Positions 20,827-28,910 of a stretch of 52,458 bases of DNA are shown in pieces. The translations under genes were made by a program, and so were the position numbers. This DNA comes from a virus: the IMG/VR virus record IMGVR_UViG_3300045283_000148, positions 1-52,458 of that record, one strand, 5' to 3'. Below the pieces are notes generated by a model, which saw nothing but the letters and a program-made list of their open reading frames with translations, did no database searches and was not told where the DNA came from. Position 1 is the first letter of the stretch; every line of letters starts with the position of its first letter.

Positions 20827-21294
20827 ATGCCATGGGGCCTCGTGCTTACGGAACATCGTTCGGAGTCCCGTGCTGCACGAGAGCTCGATCGCATCGGCGC
20901 GCGCACCATCCTAGCCAAATACCGCGACCAGTACCGCCACAAGCTCTTGCTCTTCCCGCGTTATCTGTTCGTCGACCTGATCGACGAGTGGCGCAAAATC
21001 TTCCGCGTGAACTACGTCCAGCGCCTGTTCACCTCGGGCGACAAACCTTGTATTGTTCCCAACAGGTTCATGGCCGAGCTTCAAGCTAAGATGAAGCCCG
21101 ACGGCACCGTGACCATGGAGCCTAGGGAACGCTTCACCATCGGTGACCGCGTCGAGATCATTCGCGGTCAGTTCAAGTCCCTGCTCGCAACCTATGACGG
21201 CCTCTCGCCGCGCCAGCAGGAAACCGCCCTAATCGAGATCCTCGGACGGAAGGTCCGCGTGGAGTTCCAGCCCGGCGATCTCGCGTCTGTGTGA
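20827..21294 (+). CDS. NusG/RfaH-like transcription factor (KOW domain)
   Basis: A 155-residue protein from ATG 20827. The N-terminal NGN-like domain (MPWGLVLTEHRSESRAAREL, LLFPRYLFVDLIDEWRKIFR, about residues 1-90) contains the FPRYLFV motif typical of NusG. The C-terminal KOW motif is FTIGDRVEIIRGQF (about 102-115). NusG-family proteins ride on RNA polymerase and control pausing and termination. Placed just before the terminase genes, this one is well positioned to help polymerase read the 30-kb late operon, a role played by Q- or N-type proteins in other phages. Confidence 0.85.
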   Translation: MPWGLVLTEHRSESRAARELDRIGARTILAKYRDQYRHKLLLFPRYLFVDLIDEWRKIFRVNYVQRLFTSGDKPCIVPNRFMAELQAKMKPDGTVTMEPRERFTIGDRVEIIRGQFKSLLATYDGLSPRQQETALIEILGRKVRVEFQPGDLASV

Positions 21295-21386
21295 CTACCC
21301 GGCGCGCGCAAAAGCAAAAACGGTCAGCGCGCGGGACCGGGCAACAGCATGGGGGCAGGTGAGCAAAGTGTGCGAAGAAACGAGCA

Positions 21387-21788
21387 ATGCCACAATTCCA
21401 GCCGGGCAACCAACTCGCCAAGAATAATCGCCTCTACGTCACCGAATTGATTATCCGAAAGCTCGATGAACCAGATGAGCTCACCGGCAAGCCCATCAAA
21501 GAGGAACTGGTCAACGCGCTATTCAAGCTCGCGATGGGCGTCAGGCTCCTCAAAAAAGGCCATCTCCTCAATAAAACAGAACCAAACCTCAAGGCTCTCC
21601 AAGAGATCATCAATCGCTGTGAAGGTAAGGTTCCCGTCCGTATTGACCTTGGGGTCAACGAGAACCAAGACCTATTGGAAGTGATCGAACGTGTGGTCGT
21701 TCGTGAACGAGCCCGAGCCAACGGCAGCAACGGCCACCTCATCGACATCACTCCCGAAGCGGAAGAAGCTGAGGATCGAGACGGCTGA
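21387..21788 (+). CDS. Putative terminase small subunit
   Basis: A 133-residue protein. The start MPQFQPGNQLAKNNRLYVTE resembles the FxPGNQxxKxNR opening of phage DNA-packaging small-subunit candidates. A helical middle (ALQEIINRCEGKVPVRIDLG) and an acidic tail follow. Its position directly before, and overlapping by about 100 bases, the large terminase supports a DNA-recognition role in packaging. No canonical HTH can be pointed to, so the function rests mainly on synteny. Confidence 0.65.
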   Translation: MPQFQPGNQLAKNNRLYVTELIIRKLDEPDELTGKPIKEELVNALFKLAMGVRLLKKGHLLNKTEPNLKALQEIINRCEGKVPVRIDLGVNENQDLLEVIERVVVRERARANGSNGHLIDITPEAEEAEDRDG

Positions 21789-22986
21789 GGTCTTCGAGCC
21801 GCTGCTCGATTACAAACGCTATAAGGGTGCGCGCGGCGGAAGAGGTTCAGGGAAATCTCACTTCTTCGCGGGATACGTAGTTGAACGCTGCCTGCTGAAT
21901 CCTGCGAGCCGGATCGTCTGCATTCGCGAATATCAACGCAGCCTGCAGCAGAGCGTCAAGCTCCTGATTGAAGACAAGATTGAATCGTTTGGCGTCGGCC
22001 ATCGCTTCCATCGCACACGTGAACATATTCAAGTGCTCGATCGCGCCGGAATGCCGCAAGGTTTGATCATCTTTCAAGGCATGCAGAACCACACCGCTGA
22101 GACGATCAAATCGCTCGAGGGTTTCGACGTTGCGTATGTTGAGGAGGCGCAGAGCCTGTCGATGCGCAGCTTCACTATGCTGCGGCCAACGATACGCAAG
22201 AGTAAGTCGGAGCTTCTCTTTGCCTGGAACCCGCGCTCAATGGATGATCCGGTCGATGTGTTCTTCAGGGATGATCAGCGCACCGATACGATCTTTGTCC
22301 ATGCAAACTATGACGCAAATCCATGGTTTCCCGCTGAGCTGCGCGCTGACATGGAGTACGACAAGCGGCGCGATCCCGATCGTTATGCGCACGTGTGGTT
22401 GGGTAAGTATCAGACGCAATCAGAGGCGCGGGTGTTTCACAACTGGCGCATCGGCGATGAGCGCGAATTCAGTACCGATGCGAAGACGCGATACTACTTC
22501 GGTGCGGATTGGGGCTTCGCCAGCGATCCGACCGTGTTGATCCGCGCCTACATCAAGGAGCGCATCCTGTATGTGGATCGCGAGGCTTATGCCATCGGCT
22601 GCGAGATCGATCGCACACCAGCGCTGTTCGACCAGATCGATGGCGGCCAGGCGCGCAAGTGGCGCATCATTGCAGACAGCGCGCGGCCCGAGACCATCTC
22701 TTACATGATGAAGCACGGCTATCCGCGCATGGTACCAGCCAAGAAGGGCAAAGGCTCGGTCGAGGACGGTATCGAGTTTCTGAAGAACTATGACATCGTG
22801 GTGCATCCAGATTGCCGACGTACCATCGATGAGCTGACCACCTATTCGTACAAGATCGATCGGCAAACCGAAGAGGTGCTGCCGATCTTGGATGATGACA
22901 AGAACCACGTCATCGATGCGCTGCGCTATGCGGTCGAGAGCCTACGCACCGGGCACAATTATGACACTTCTATGTCATGGGTTTAG
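21691..22986 (+). CDS. terL: Terminase large subunit (PBSX/XtmB-like)
   Basis: The packaging motor: an ATPase plus nuclease that cuts and pumps DNA into the prohead through the portal. Numbered from GTG 21691 (431 aa): Walker A GGRGSGKS (49-56), Walker B DVAYVEEAQ (146-154), and nuclease acidic residues D273 (FGADWGF), D329 (IIADSARPE) and D409 (NHVIDALRYA). The first ~27 residues are low-complexity and overlap the small-subunit gene, and homologues usually begin near KLRIETAEV. The true start may therefore be further downstream (GTG 21703 or a non-ATG codon near 21770). PBSX-type terminases are often linked to headful packaging. Confidence 0.93.
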   Translation: MWSFVNEPEPTAATATSSTSLPKRKKLRIETAEVFEPLLDYKRYKGARGGRGSGKSHFFAGYVVERCLLNPASRIVCIREYQRSLQQSVKLLIEDKIESFGVGHRFHRTREHIQVLDRAGMPQGLIIFQGMQNHTAETIKSLEGFDVAYVEEAQSLSMRSFTMLRPTIRKSKSELLFAWNPRSMDDPVDVFFRDDQRTDTIFVHANYDANPWFPAELRADMEYDKRRDPDRYAHVWLGKYQTQSEARVFHNWRIGDEREFSTDAKTRYYFGADWGFASDPTVLIRAYIKERILYVDREAYAIGCEIDRTPALFDQIDGGQARKWRIIADSARPETISYMMKHGYPRMVPAKKGKGSVEDGIEFLKNYDIVVHPDCRRTIDELTTYSYKIDRQTEEVLPILDDDKNHVIDALRYAVESLRTGHNYDTSMSWV

Positions 22987-22988
22987 TG

Positions 22989-23441
22989 ATGGCTCGTAGG
23001 TTTAGTATCGAGCGACTTGAACTGGATGAGGCCAATGCTTTCGTGCGCGAGCATCATCGCCATCATAAGCCGGTGATCGGACATCTTTTCTCAATTGGCG
23101 CATCACTCGATGGCCGGATTGTCGGGGTGTCGATTATCGGGCGCCCTGTCTCTCGGCGGCGAGATGATGGAGTAACTTCCGAAGTGACCCGGCTCTGCAC
23201 CGACGGCACGCCAAACGCTTGTTCGTTTTTGTACGGCGCATCTGCCCGAGCTTCATTCGCTCTCGGTTTCAAACGCATCGGTACGTATATCCTCGCGACC
23301 GAACCAGGCACATCCTTGATGGCGACGAATTGGCGGCTGATCGGTGAAACGCCGGGGCGATCTTGGTCGGTCCCGTCGCGACCACGTGTGGATACGCATC
23401 CACTACAGAAGCGGTTGCTATTTGAACTGGCGGCTATCTGA
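22989..23441 (+). CDS. GNAT-like protein, XF1762 family
   Basis: A 150-residue protein from ATG 22989. ANAFVREHHRHHKPVIGHLF, the VGVSIIGRPVSRR region and TEVTRLCTDGTPNACSFLYG with LGFKRIGTYIL match the XF1762-like family, whose fold resembles GNAT acetyltransferases. It is often found next to the large terminase in phages; its substrate is unknown. Its TGA overlaps the portal ATG (TGATG). An in-frame ATG at 22977 overlaps the terminase end and is less likely. Confidence 0.8.
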   Translation: MARRFSIERLELDEANAFVREHHRHHKPVIGHLFSIGASLDGRIVGVSIIGRPVSRRRDDGVTSEVTRLCTDGTPNACSFLYGASARASFALGFKRIGTYILATEPGTSLMATNWRLIGETPGRSWSVPSRPRVDTHPLQKRLLFELAAI

Positions 23442-24928
23442 TGGGCATTGCGTGGGTTGACGGTTTTGTAAATATGCTGGCCGGCATGGGCGTGCCGGGG
23501 CGCGATAAGTTTGCGTCGCAGAGCTATTCGTTCGTGCCGATGACGCAGTACGATCTCGAGGCCGCGTATCGCGGTGACTGGATTGCGCGCAAGGTCATCG
23601 ACATTCCGGCCTTCGATATGACTCGTGAATGGCGGGAGTGGCAGGCCGATGAAGCGCAGGTTGAGCTGCTCGAGGAAGTAGAGAAGAGCCTATTCGTTCA
23701 GCAGAAGGTGCAGCAGGCGCTGATCAAGAGCCGGTTGTATGGCGGCGCGATCATGATCATGGGCGTCGACAACGGCGCACCAGAGGAAGAACTGGACCCA
23801 GAGAGCGTCGGCAAAGACAGCCTGAAATTCCTGCATGTCGTGTCGATGATCAATGTCTCGGTCGGCCCGCTCGATACCGATGTGACATCGCCATACTATG
23901 GTTTGCCCACCTGGTATGAAGTCCGCAGTGGTCAGCAGGGCAGTTTGACTGAGCAAGTGCAGTTGCATCCCAGCCGCGTGGTGCGGTTCGTCGGCATGCC
24001 GCCGCCCGATCAGATGCTGAGCGGCCAAACATGGGGCGACAGCGTTCTGCAACCGGTCAATGACGCGGTGAAGATGTGCGGGCTGGTGACCGGCTCGCTG
24101 GCGACGCTGATCAGCGAGCTCAAGATCGACATCATCAAGATCCCCAGCCTGACCGACATCGTGTCGACCGCCGAGGGCGAGCGCAAAATGATTGAGCGCT
24201 TCAGCGCGGCCAATGCGCGCAAATCGGTGATCAACACCGTCATTCTCGATACGGAAGAAGAGTGGGAGCGGGTGCAGGCAAACTTGGCGGGCGTGCCCGA
24301 GATTATTACCACCTATTTGCAGATTGCATCGGGCGCGGCGGACATACCGGCCGGACGGTTTCTCGGCCTTCCGCATCGCGGGTTGAACGTCACCGGAGAA
24401 GCCGATTTCCGCAACTACTACGACAAACTGGCGGGCGAACAGACCACCATCCTTACGCCAGCGATGTCGGTGCTCGACGAGGTGATCATTCGCTCGGCAT
24501 TAGGCTCGCGGCCGCCCGAGATCTATTACGAGTGGAATAGCCTTTGGCAATTGAGCGACGGCGACAAGGCCGACATCGCGCTCAAGAAGGCGCAGGCTTA
24601 TCAGATCGACGTCAACGCCGCACAGATCCCGCCGGTGGCGCTGGCCAATGGCCGCGTCAATCAGTTGATCGAGGACGGCACCTATCCGGGCTTGCAGAAC
24701 GCGCTCGAGGATGCCGCGGCCGAGGGCGACACCATCGAGGAGCAAAATCAGCCGCAGCCGATGCCCATGATGGGTGTTGACCCGGTGACCGGCGAGCCGC
24801 TCGATCCGAATGCGCCGCCTGATCCCAATGCACCGCCTGGCGGCAATGGTGGAACGCCGCCACCAGATCAAACCAAACCTTTGCCGACCGCGCCTCGGCG
24901 CCCTGGCAAGACATTGCCACGCAGTTGA
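23441..24928 (+). CDS. Portal protein (DUF1073 family)
   Basis: The dodecameric ring at the head vertex through which DNA passes. It is 495 residues. YDLEAAYRGDWIARKVIDIP with FDMTREWREW near the N-terminus, KSRLYGGAIMIMGVDNG, SRVVRFVGMPPPDQML, DIIKIPSLTDIVST, and FLGLPHRGLNVTGEADFRNY (about 305-325) are typical of DUF1073-type portals. The last ~60 residues are Pro/Asn-rich (PNAPPDPNAPPGGNGG). Database entries sometimes give this family an anti-CBASS (Acb1) label; the catalytic HxT pairs expected of Acb1 are not seen here. Confidence 0.9.
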   Translation: MGIAWVDGFVNMLAGMGVPGRDKFASQSYSFVPMTQYDLEAAYRGDWIARKVIDIPAFDMTREWREWQADEAQVELLEEVEKSLFVQQKVQQALIKSRLYGGAIMIMGVDNGAPEEELDPESVGKDSLKFLHVVSMINVSVGPLDTDVTSPYYGLPTWYEVRSGQQGSLTEQVQLHPSRVVRFVGMPPPDQMLSGQTWGDSVLQPVNDAVKMCGLVTGSLATLISELKIDIIKIPSLTDIVSTAEGERKMIERFSAANARKSVINTVILDTEEEWERVQANLAGVPEIITTYLQIASGAADIPAGRFLGLPHRGLNVTGEADFRNYYDKLAGEQTTILTPAMSVLDEVIIRSALGSRPPEIYYEWNSLWQLSDGDKADIALKKAQAYQIDVNAAQIPPVALANGRVNQLIEDGTYPGLQNALEDAAAEGDTIEEQNQPQPMPMMGVDPVTGEPLDPNAPPDPNAPPGGNGGTPPPDQTKPLPTAPRRPGKTLPRS

Positions 24929-26250
24929 GCGACCCGACCGGCACAGCCCGCTTGCGCCGCGCGTTCCAGGCCGAGGGCAACCGCCGTCTCGGCCAAGTCC
25001 GCTCGCTCACCCATACGATGCTGGTCGAGCACGATCTGATGCAGGCGCGCGACGAACCATGGGCACAGTTGTTTCCGCAACCGGGCCATCGGCTATCGGT
25101 GTTCGCCGAATGGTTCTCGCGCACGGTCAACATCCAATTGCTCGGCATGTCTTGGTGGGAGAAATATCTACAACGCGCCTACGATTCCGGTCTGGTAGCT
25201 GGCGGCAAACTGGTGGGCCCTCCTCCTGGCAACCAACAGCCGCTGCCGGCGGTGTACAGCGAGCTGGCTCGCCGCGAGCTCGCTGGCATCGCTGCCGCAC
25301 TGGTGCAACAGGTGAGCAGGCAAGCCGGTACTGCATCTCTCACACGGCAAAAGCCGCAGCTCATGTACCGCCAGGTGCTCACCGCCATCCGCAAGGTCGG
25401 CATGGTACGGCTGCAGATGTTCGTGAACTACATGACGGTGCGGCTCCATAACGCAGCGCGGCTCGAGCAGTTTCGCGCGGCGGGCGTCACGCAGGTTGGG
25501 ATCATTGCCGAGCGGCTGGTCAATCCGAAGCCGTCGCGGTTTCTGCGGCACGACCACGTCATCCATGATGCATCATCGCCCAAGCGGAAGTTGGCGGCAC
25601 TGACCGCGGCGGCGGAAGAATTGCTGGCACAGCAACGCCGCGCGAGAGAGGCTGAAGAAGCAGCAGCACAAGCCGAGTTGCAGGCAGCAAGAACGAGTCT
25701 TGCGGCTGAGATAGCATCGCACATGGCGGGAGCCAAGGTCCCTCAATCGCTGGCGCAAGCGCAGTTGGAATTGCGGATCGCGCAAGGGCGTGCTCGAGCG
25801 GAAGTAGAAGCGGCAAAGGCCGCAACAGCGGCGCAAGAGGAAGAGGCCAAGGCGGCATGGGAAAAGGTTCTGGCCGCCAGGAGAGAGGCAAGAGCGGCAG
25901 GATACGCAGCAACGCGAGCTGCAAAAACCGCAGCCAAGACGGAGACGCCACGAGCGGCGGCAAAGGCAGAAGAAGCTAAGACTGCGGCAGTTGGAGCACA
26001 AGCGGAAGCGGTCGAGACCGAAGCCAAGAATGTGGTGCAGTTGCTGCCCAAAAGGCTTCTGGCAATAGGCGCAGAATACGTGAATGTGCTCACGGCGGGT
26101 GATGATCGCGTCTGTCAGGTTTGCGAGGACGCCAGCGAGGAAGGTCCGTATTCGCTCGAAGAGGCGCAAGGAATCTTGCCACTCCATCCGCGCTGCAGAT
26201 GCGCCTGGGTGCCGGCAGTCGTAAAACCAGAGCTGGTGGCGGCCGAATGA
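24925..26250 (+). CDS. Head morphogenesis protein (Mu gpF-like)
   Basis: A 441-residue protein that assists prohead assembly near the portal. The C-terminal MuF domain has the signature VLTAGDDRVCQVCEDASEEG (about 386-405) and ILPLHPRCRCAWVPAV (about 414-429). Residues about 210-370 are an unusually Ala/Glu-rich coiled coil, which makes it longer than a minimal MuF protein. The start is a TTG overlapping the portal stop (TTGA); the first ATG would be at 25018. Confidence 0.88.
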   Translation: MSDPTGTARLRRAFQAEGNRRLGQVRSLTHTMLVEHDLMQARDEPWAQLFPQPGHRLSVFAEWFSRTVNIQLLGMSWWEKYLQRAYDSGLVAGGKLVGPPPGNQQPLPAVYSELARRELAGIAAALVQQVSRQAGTASLTRQKPQLMYRQVLTAIRKVGMVRLQMFVNYMTVRLHNAARLEQFRAAGVTQVGIIAERLVNPKPSRFLRHDHVIHDASSPKRKLAALTAAAEELLAQQRRAREAEEAAAQAELQAARTSLAAEIASHMAGAKVPQSLAQAQLELRIAQGRARAEVEAAKAATAAQEEEAKAAWEKVLAARREARAAGYAATRAAKTAAKTETPRAAAKAEEAKTAAVGAQAEAVETEAKNVVQLLPKRLLAIGAEYVNVLTAGDDRVCQVCEDASEEGPYSLEEAQGILPLHPRCRCAWVPAVVKPELVAAE

Positions 26251-26417
26251 TCGATGGTTTCGAGGTGATGATGATCTGGCCGGGCGTCTATCTGGTGACG
26301 GCGATCATGGTCGATGCACCGGCGGTGCAACTCGGCATCTTCGGCAGTCTGGAAGACATTGACCACGCCGTTGATCTGTTCATGCAAGAGCGGCAACAGC
26401 AACGGCATCTGCACTAG
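26247..26417 (+). CDS. Small hypothetical protein
   Basis: A 56-residue protein: MIDGFEVMMIWPGVYLVTAI, ending in a charged helix (EDIDHAVDLFMQERQQQRHL). Its ATG overlaps the MuF stop (ATGA). It is not clearly a membrane protein. It is the first of a run of small genes leading to the endolysin. The family is unknown. Confidence 0.6.
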   Translation: MIDGFEVMMIWPGVYLVTAIMVDAPAVQLGIFGSLEDIDHAVDLFMQERQQQRHLH

Positions 26418-26426
26418 GAGGACAAT

Positions 26427-26669
26427 ATGAGCCTGTCAGGTCTGGTGCTCGGAGTAATCAACATCGCAATCGTTATCGCGGTCCTACTTTTGGTAGGGGC
26501 CATAATTTTATGGTTTTTGTCGTGGATGGGGATGAGCGTGCCGGGCAACGTGCAGAAGGGCTATCTCGCCGTGGTGGCGCTGATCGGTCTCTACATGTTG
26601 GTGGCGCTGTTGTTCGGCATTCCCTCGATCCGCATCATCGGGCACGCGGCGCTGCCTCTGGTAGCTTGA
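26427..26669 (+). CDS. Two-pass membrane protein (holin candidate)
   Basis: An 80-residue protein with AGGAGG 5 bases before its ATG. Membrane segments are at about residues 9-32 (INIAIVIAVLLLVGAIILWF) and 45-65 (YLAVVALIGLYMLVALLFGI), separated by a short polar loop. Size, topology and position before the endolysin gene fit a class II holin, which forms holes in the inner membrane for lysis. Several other membrane proteins are nearby, so this is a candidate, not a firm call. Confidence 0.65.
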   Translation: MSLSGLVLGVINIAIVIAVLLLVGAIILWFLSWMGMSVPGNVQKGYLAVVALIGLYMLVALLFGIPSIRIIGHAALPLVA

Positions 26670-26788
26670 TGGATCGTGCGACGAAAGCGGCGATCATCAT
26701 CTTTTGCGTGGTCGTGATCCTGATGCTTGCGATGGGGACCTACGGTTTTTGGTCCGGGGCCTGGGACAGTGACCTCTCGCCGCCCTGA
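26669..26788 (+). CDS. Micro membrane protein
   Basis: A 39-residue protein, MDRATKAAIIIFCVVVILML then AMGTYGFWSGAWD. One membrane segment covers residues 6-27. The ATG overlaps the previous stop (TGATG) and the stop overlaps the next ATG. It is part of a coupled set of tiny membrane proteins in the lysis region and could be a holin partner or antiholin. Confidence 0.6.
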   Translation: MDRATKAAIIIFCVVVILMLAMGTYGFWSGAWDSDLSPP

Positions 26789-26934
26789 TGAGCAGACATG
26801 AATGGCTCTGGTATGGGGCAATTCTCGTGGTCGCGGTGCTCACGCTGGCAATCGGCTATTATGTGGGCATCATTGCCGCCGTGTTCTTCTGGGCGGTGGC
26901 CGTCCTGATCCTGCTTGCGCTGCGGCCATATTGA
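26788..26934 (+). CDS. Micro membrane protein, two segments
   Basis: A 48-residue protein, MSRHEWLWYGAILVVAVLTL then GVIIAAVFFWAV-like sequence (read here as VGIIAAVFFWAVAVLILLAL), giving two close membrane segments (about 8-25 and 27-46). The start overlaps the previous stop (TGATG). It is coupled with its neighbours and may belong to the lysis machinery. Confidence 0.6.
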   Translation: MSRHEWLWYGAILVVAVLTLAIGYYVGIIAAVFFWAVAVLILLALRPY

Positions 26935-26946
26935 AGCGAGCGCACT

Positions 26947-27111
26947 ATGTCGATCGTCGATGAAATAACTGAGCTGTTGAAGCAGAAGCAGCAGATCGAC
27001 GGGCAACAGCAGGGCATCGCGAACTACGACGGCTGGGCGATCGAGGCTCTCGTGCTTCTGCTGCGGGCTGCGCTCGAGCAGGAGATGCAAAGAGAGCGGA
27101 ACAATGCGTAG
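26947..27111 (+). CDS. Small hypothetical soluble protein
   Basis: A 54-residue helical protein: MSIVDEITELLKQKQQIDGQ, then NYDGWAIEALVLLLRAALEQ. It has no membrane segment. It ends right at a strong hairpin (27111-27142). The family is unknown. Confidence 0.55.
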   Translation: MSIVDEITELLKQKQQIDGQQQGIANYDGWAIEALVLLLRAALEQEMQRERNNA

Positions 27112-27142
27112 AGAGCGCAAGCCGTGGGTGACATGCGCTCTC
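27111..27142 (+). terminator. Hairpin after the small-gene cluster
   Basis: GAGAGCGCA (27111-27119) and TGCGCTCTC (27134-27142) form a perfect 9-bp stem with a 14-base loop, starting at the last base of the stop codon at 27109-27111. A weaker second inverted repeat (GATCA-N5-TGATC) follows. There is no U-run, so it is more likely a pause, attenuation or mRNA-stability element than a full terminator. Confidence 0.45.
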
Positions 27143-27157
27143 ACGATCAGACCGTGA

Positions 27158-27262
27158 TCACCGTTGCGGTGGCGGCTGATTGGGTGGCTTCGGCGGCTGT
27201 TGGTCGGCCGGCTTCGGGTTGGGGTTAGGGTTTGGTTTACCCGGCTCGTTCGGATTCGGCAT
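27158..27262 (-). CDS. Micro proline-rich protein (antisense to the late operon)
   Basis: The minus strand of the 220-base gap before the endolysin encodes 34 residues, MPNPNEPGKPNPNPNPKPAD then QQPPKPPNQPPPQR. Similar short Pro/Asn-rich proteins are known to me from Rhizobiales genomes, but the plus-strand reading is also simple-sequence-like. A weak AGGT lies 8 bases before the ATG. It runs against the direction of all neighbours, so expression is uncertain. Confidence 0.35.
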   Translation of the reverse strand: MPNPNEPGKPNPNPNPKPADQQPPKPPNQPPPQR

Positions 27263-27332
27263 TGCGGCTACCTGAATTGGCCCACCTGCTGGCAAGATAA
27301 CACCGCAGCGACCAACTCGTTCCTAGAGGCAT

Positions 27333-28910
27333 ATGGCACGCAGAGCCAAAGCACTAGCGAAGCTGCTCGCGCAGTTGGACGAGCTTGTGCCGAATCGAAA
27401 CAAGTCGAGCGATGGCTGGGCGGCGTCGGCCGCGCACTCGGTGCAGAACCCGACCAGTGACCACGAGCCGGACTCGGCTGGTGTTGTCAGAGCGCAGGAC
27501 ATCACGCACGACCCGCGCGCGGGCATGGACACCTACAAGCTTGCCGATGTCATCAAGAAGAACCACGACAAGCGGCTGCGCTATCAGATCACCAACCGCA
27601 AGATCATGGGCGGCAACGAGGGGCCGCAGCCGTGGGTCTATCGCAGTTATAACGGCAAGAACCCACACGATGAGCACATCCACTTCTCAGTGCTGAAGGT
27701 GTTCGAGGACGACGAGAGTCCGTGGGATTTATCAGGCTTCCTCGTGGTCCCCAACAAGAGCGCGGCGGCCAAGACGCTGCCGCTGGTGAGCAAGGGTTCG
27801 AAGGGGTTCTACGTTTCGCTGGTGCAGACCTGTTTGGGCGGCTCGACGGTCGATGGCATCTTCGGGCCGATGACCGAGCAGGCGGTGCTGCAGTTCCAGC
27901 GCGATCACGAGTTGGTCGCCGACGGTGACGTCGGGCCGTACACGTGGCGCGAGCTGCTGCGGCCGATGGCGAAGGAAGTCCACCTGCTGCCGGACGACCC
28001 GCGCGGCAAGCTTGAAGCGATGGCGCAGGCTGCGATAGCGACTGGCTCGACCGCGAGCGTTGATGCCTTGGTGGCGTCGTTCCTCACGATCATCGAAGAC
28101 ATACTCCCGCCTGGACTGAAGCCACCGTCGGGGGTGGTGCCTAAGCCGTTGCCACCCCCGACAGACGGGACGCTGAACGAGCAGATTTATGACATCGTCG
28201 CCAAGTCAGCGATTGCGAAGTACCCATGGAAGTCGCGTGGCGTGGCGCCGTTGGCGTATCTCAATGGCATGGCGCTGGCGTTTAGCTCGCAGCTCACGCG
28301 GCTGCAGGCGGGGCACAGCGCAGCGATAGAGATGGCGAAGGCCGACACCCACAACGACGAGAAGGATGCGCTGTCTCGTTATAGGTCTAATTTTGCTGCC
28401 AAGGGGATGAGCAATGCAACCGCAGGTCCAGACACGTTGCGACATCTGTTCGTCCTTATGCTCGGACTGGGTATGCGTGAATCTAGTGGACACCACTGCG
28501 AGGGACGGGACCTCAGCGCAAGCAACACAACAGCAGACACGGCTGAGGCTGGTCTGTTCCAGATGTCTTGGGACGCAAACGGTGCAAGCAAGGAGATCGG
28601 CAAGCTGATGGACGAGTACGGCGACGACGAGGGCTTGTGTTTTCTCGGCGCGTTCGCGGACGGCGTCCAGTGCTCGACGTCGAGCTGGGCCAACTACGGC
28701 ACCGGCAAGGGCCACGACTTCCAAAAGCTGGCGAAGGAGTGCCCTGGCTTCGCGGTGGCAAGCGCGGCTGTGTGCTTGCGAGTGCTGTGCAAGCACTTTG
28801 GTCCGATAGTGAGGAAAGAGGCAGAGATAGTCCCCGCTGCCGATGTGATGTTCGCCGAGGTTCAAAGGTTTGTTGAGCAGGAAGCGGCAAAGATCAGCGC
28901 GGCTGCTTAG
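27333..28910 (+). CDS. Two-enzyme endolysin with central peptidoglycan-binding domain
   Basis: It degrades the host cell wall at lysis. The protein is 525 residues in three parts. First, an N-terminal peptidase-like domain (about 20-140) has SDHEPDSAGVVRAQDITHDP (42-61) and the metal-site-like DEHIHFS (113-119), which suggests an M15-type zinc peptidase. Second, a PG_binding_1 repeat (about 149-211) has VSLVQTCLGGSTVDGIFGPM and LQFQRDHELVADGDVGP. Third, a C-terminal lysozyme/transglycosylase-like domain (about 365-515) has likely catalytic E383 in LGMRESSGHH and GLFQMSWDANG. Two lytic activities in one protein are unusual. Its 3' end overlaps the antisense HNH gene by 17 bases. Confidence 0.8.
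   Translation: MARRAKALAKLLAQLDELVPNRNKSSDGWAASAAHSVQNPTSDHEPDSAGVVRAQDITHDPRAGMDTYKLADVIKKNHDKRLRYQITNRKIMGGNEGPQPWVYRSYNGKNPHDEHIHFSVLKVFEDDESPWDLSGFLVVPNKSAAAKTLPLVSKGSKGFYVSLVQTCLGGSTVDGIFGPMTEQAVLQFQRDHELVADGDVGPYTWRELLRPMAKEVHLLPDDPRGKLEAMAQAAIATGSTASVDALVASFLTIIEDILPPGLKPPSGVVPKPLPPPTDGTLNEQIYDIVAKSAIAKYPWKSRGVAPLAYLNGMALAFSSQLTRLQAGHSAAIEMAKADTHNDEKDALSRYRSNFAAKGMSNATAGPDTLRHLFVLMLGLGMRESSGHHCEGRDLSASNTTADTAEAGLFQMSWDANGASKEIGKLMDEYGDDEGLCFLGAFADGVQCSTSSWANYGTGKGHDFQKLAKECPGFAVASAAVCLRVLCKHFGPIVRKEAEIVPAADVMFAEVQRFVEQEAAKISAAA

Noticed and set aside
20702-20914. 70-codon plus frame before the NusG-like gene
   Set aside because: It overlaps the NusG-like gene by 88 bases, lacks a ribosome site, and its second half is low-complexity.
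23441-24928. Anti-CBASS (Acb1) function for the DUF1073 portal
   Set aside because: The label arises from a family name; the sequence is full-length and syntenic for a portal and the paired HxT catalytic motifs were not seen.
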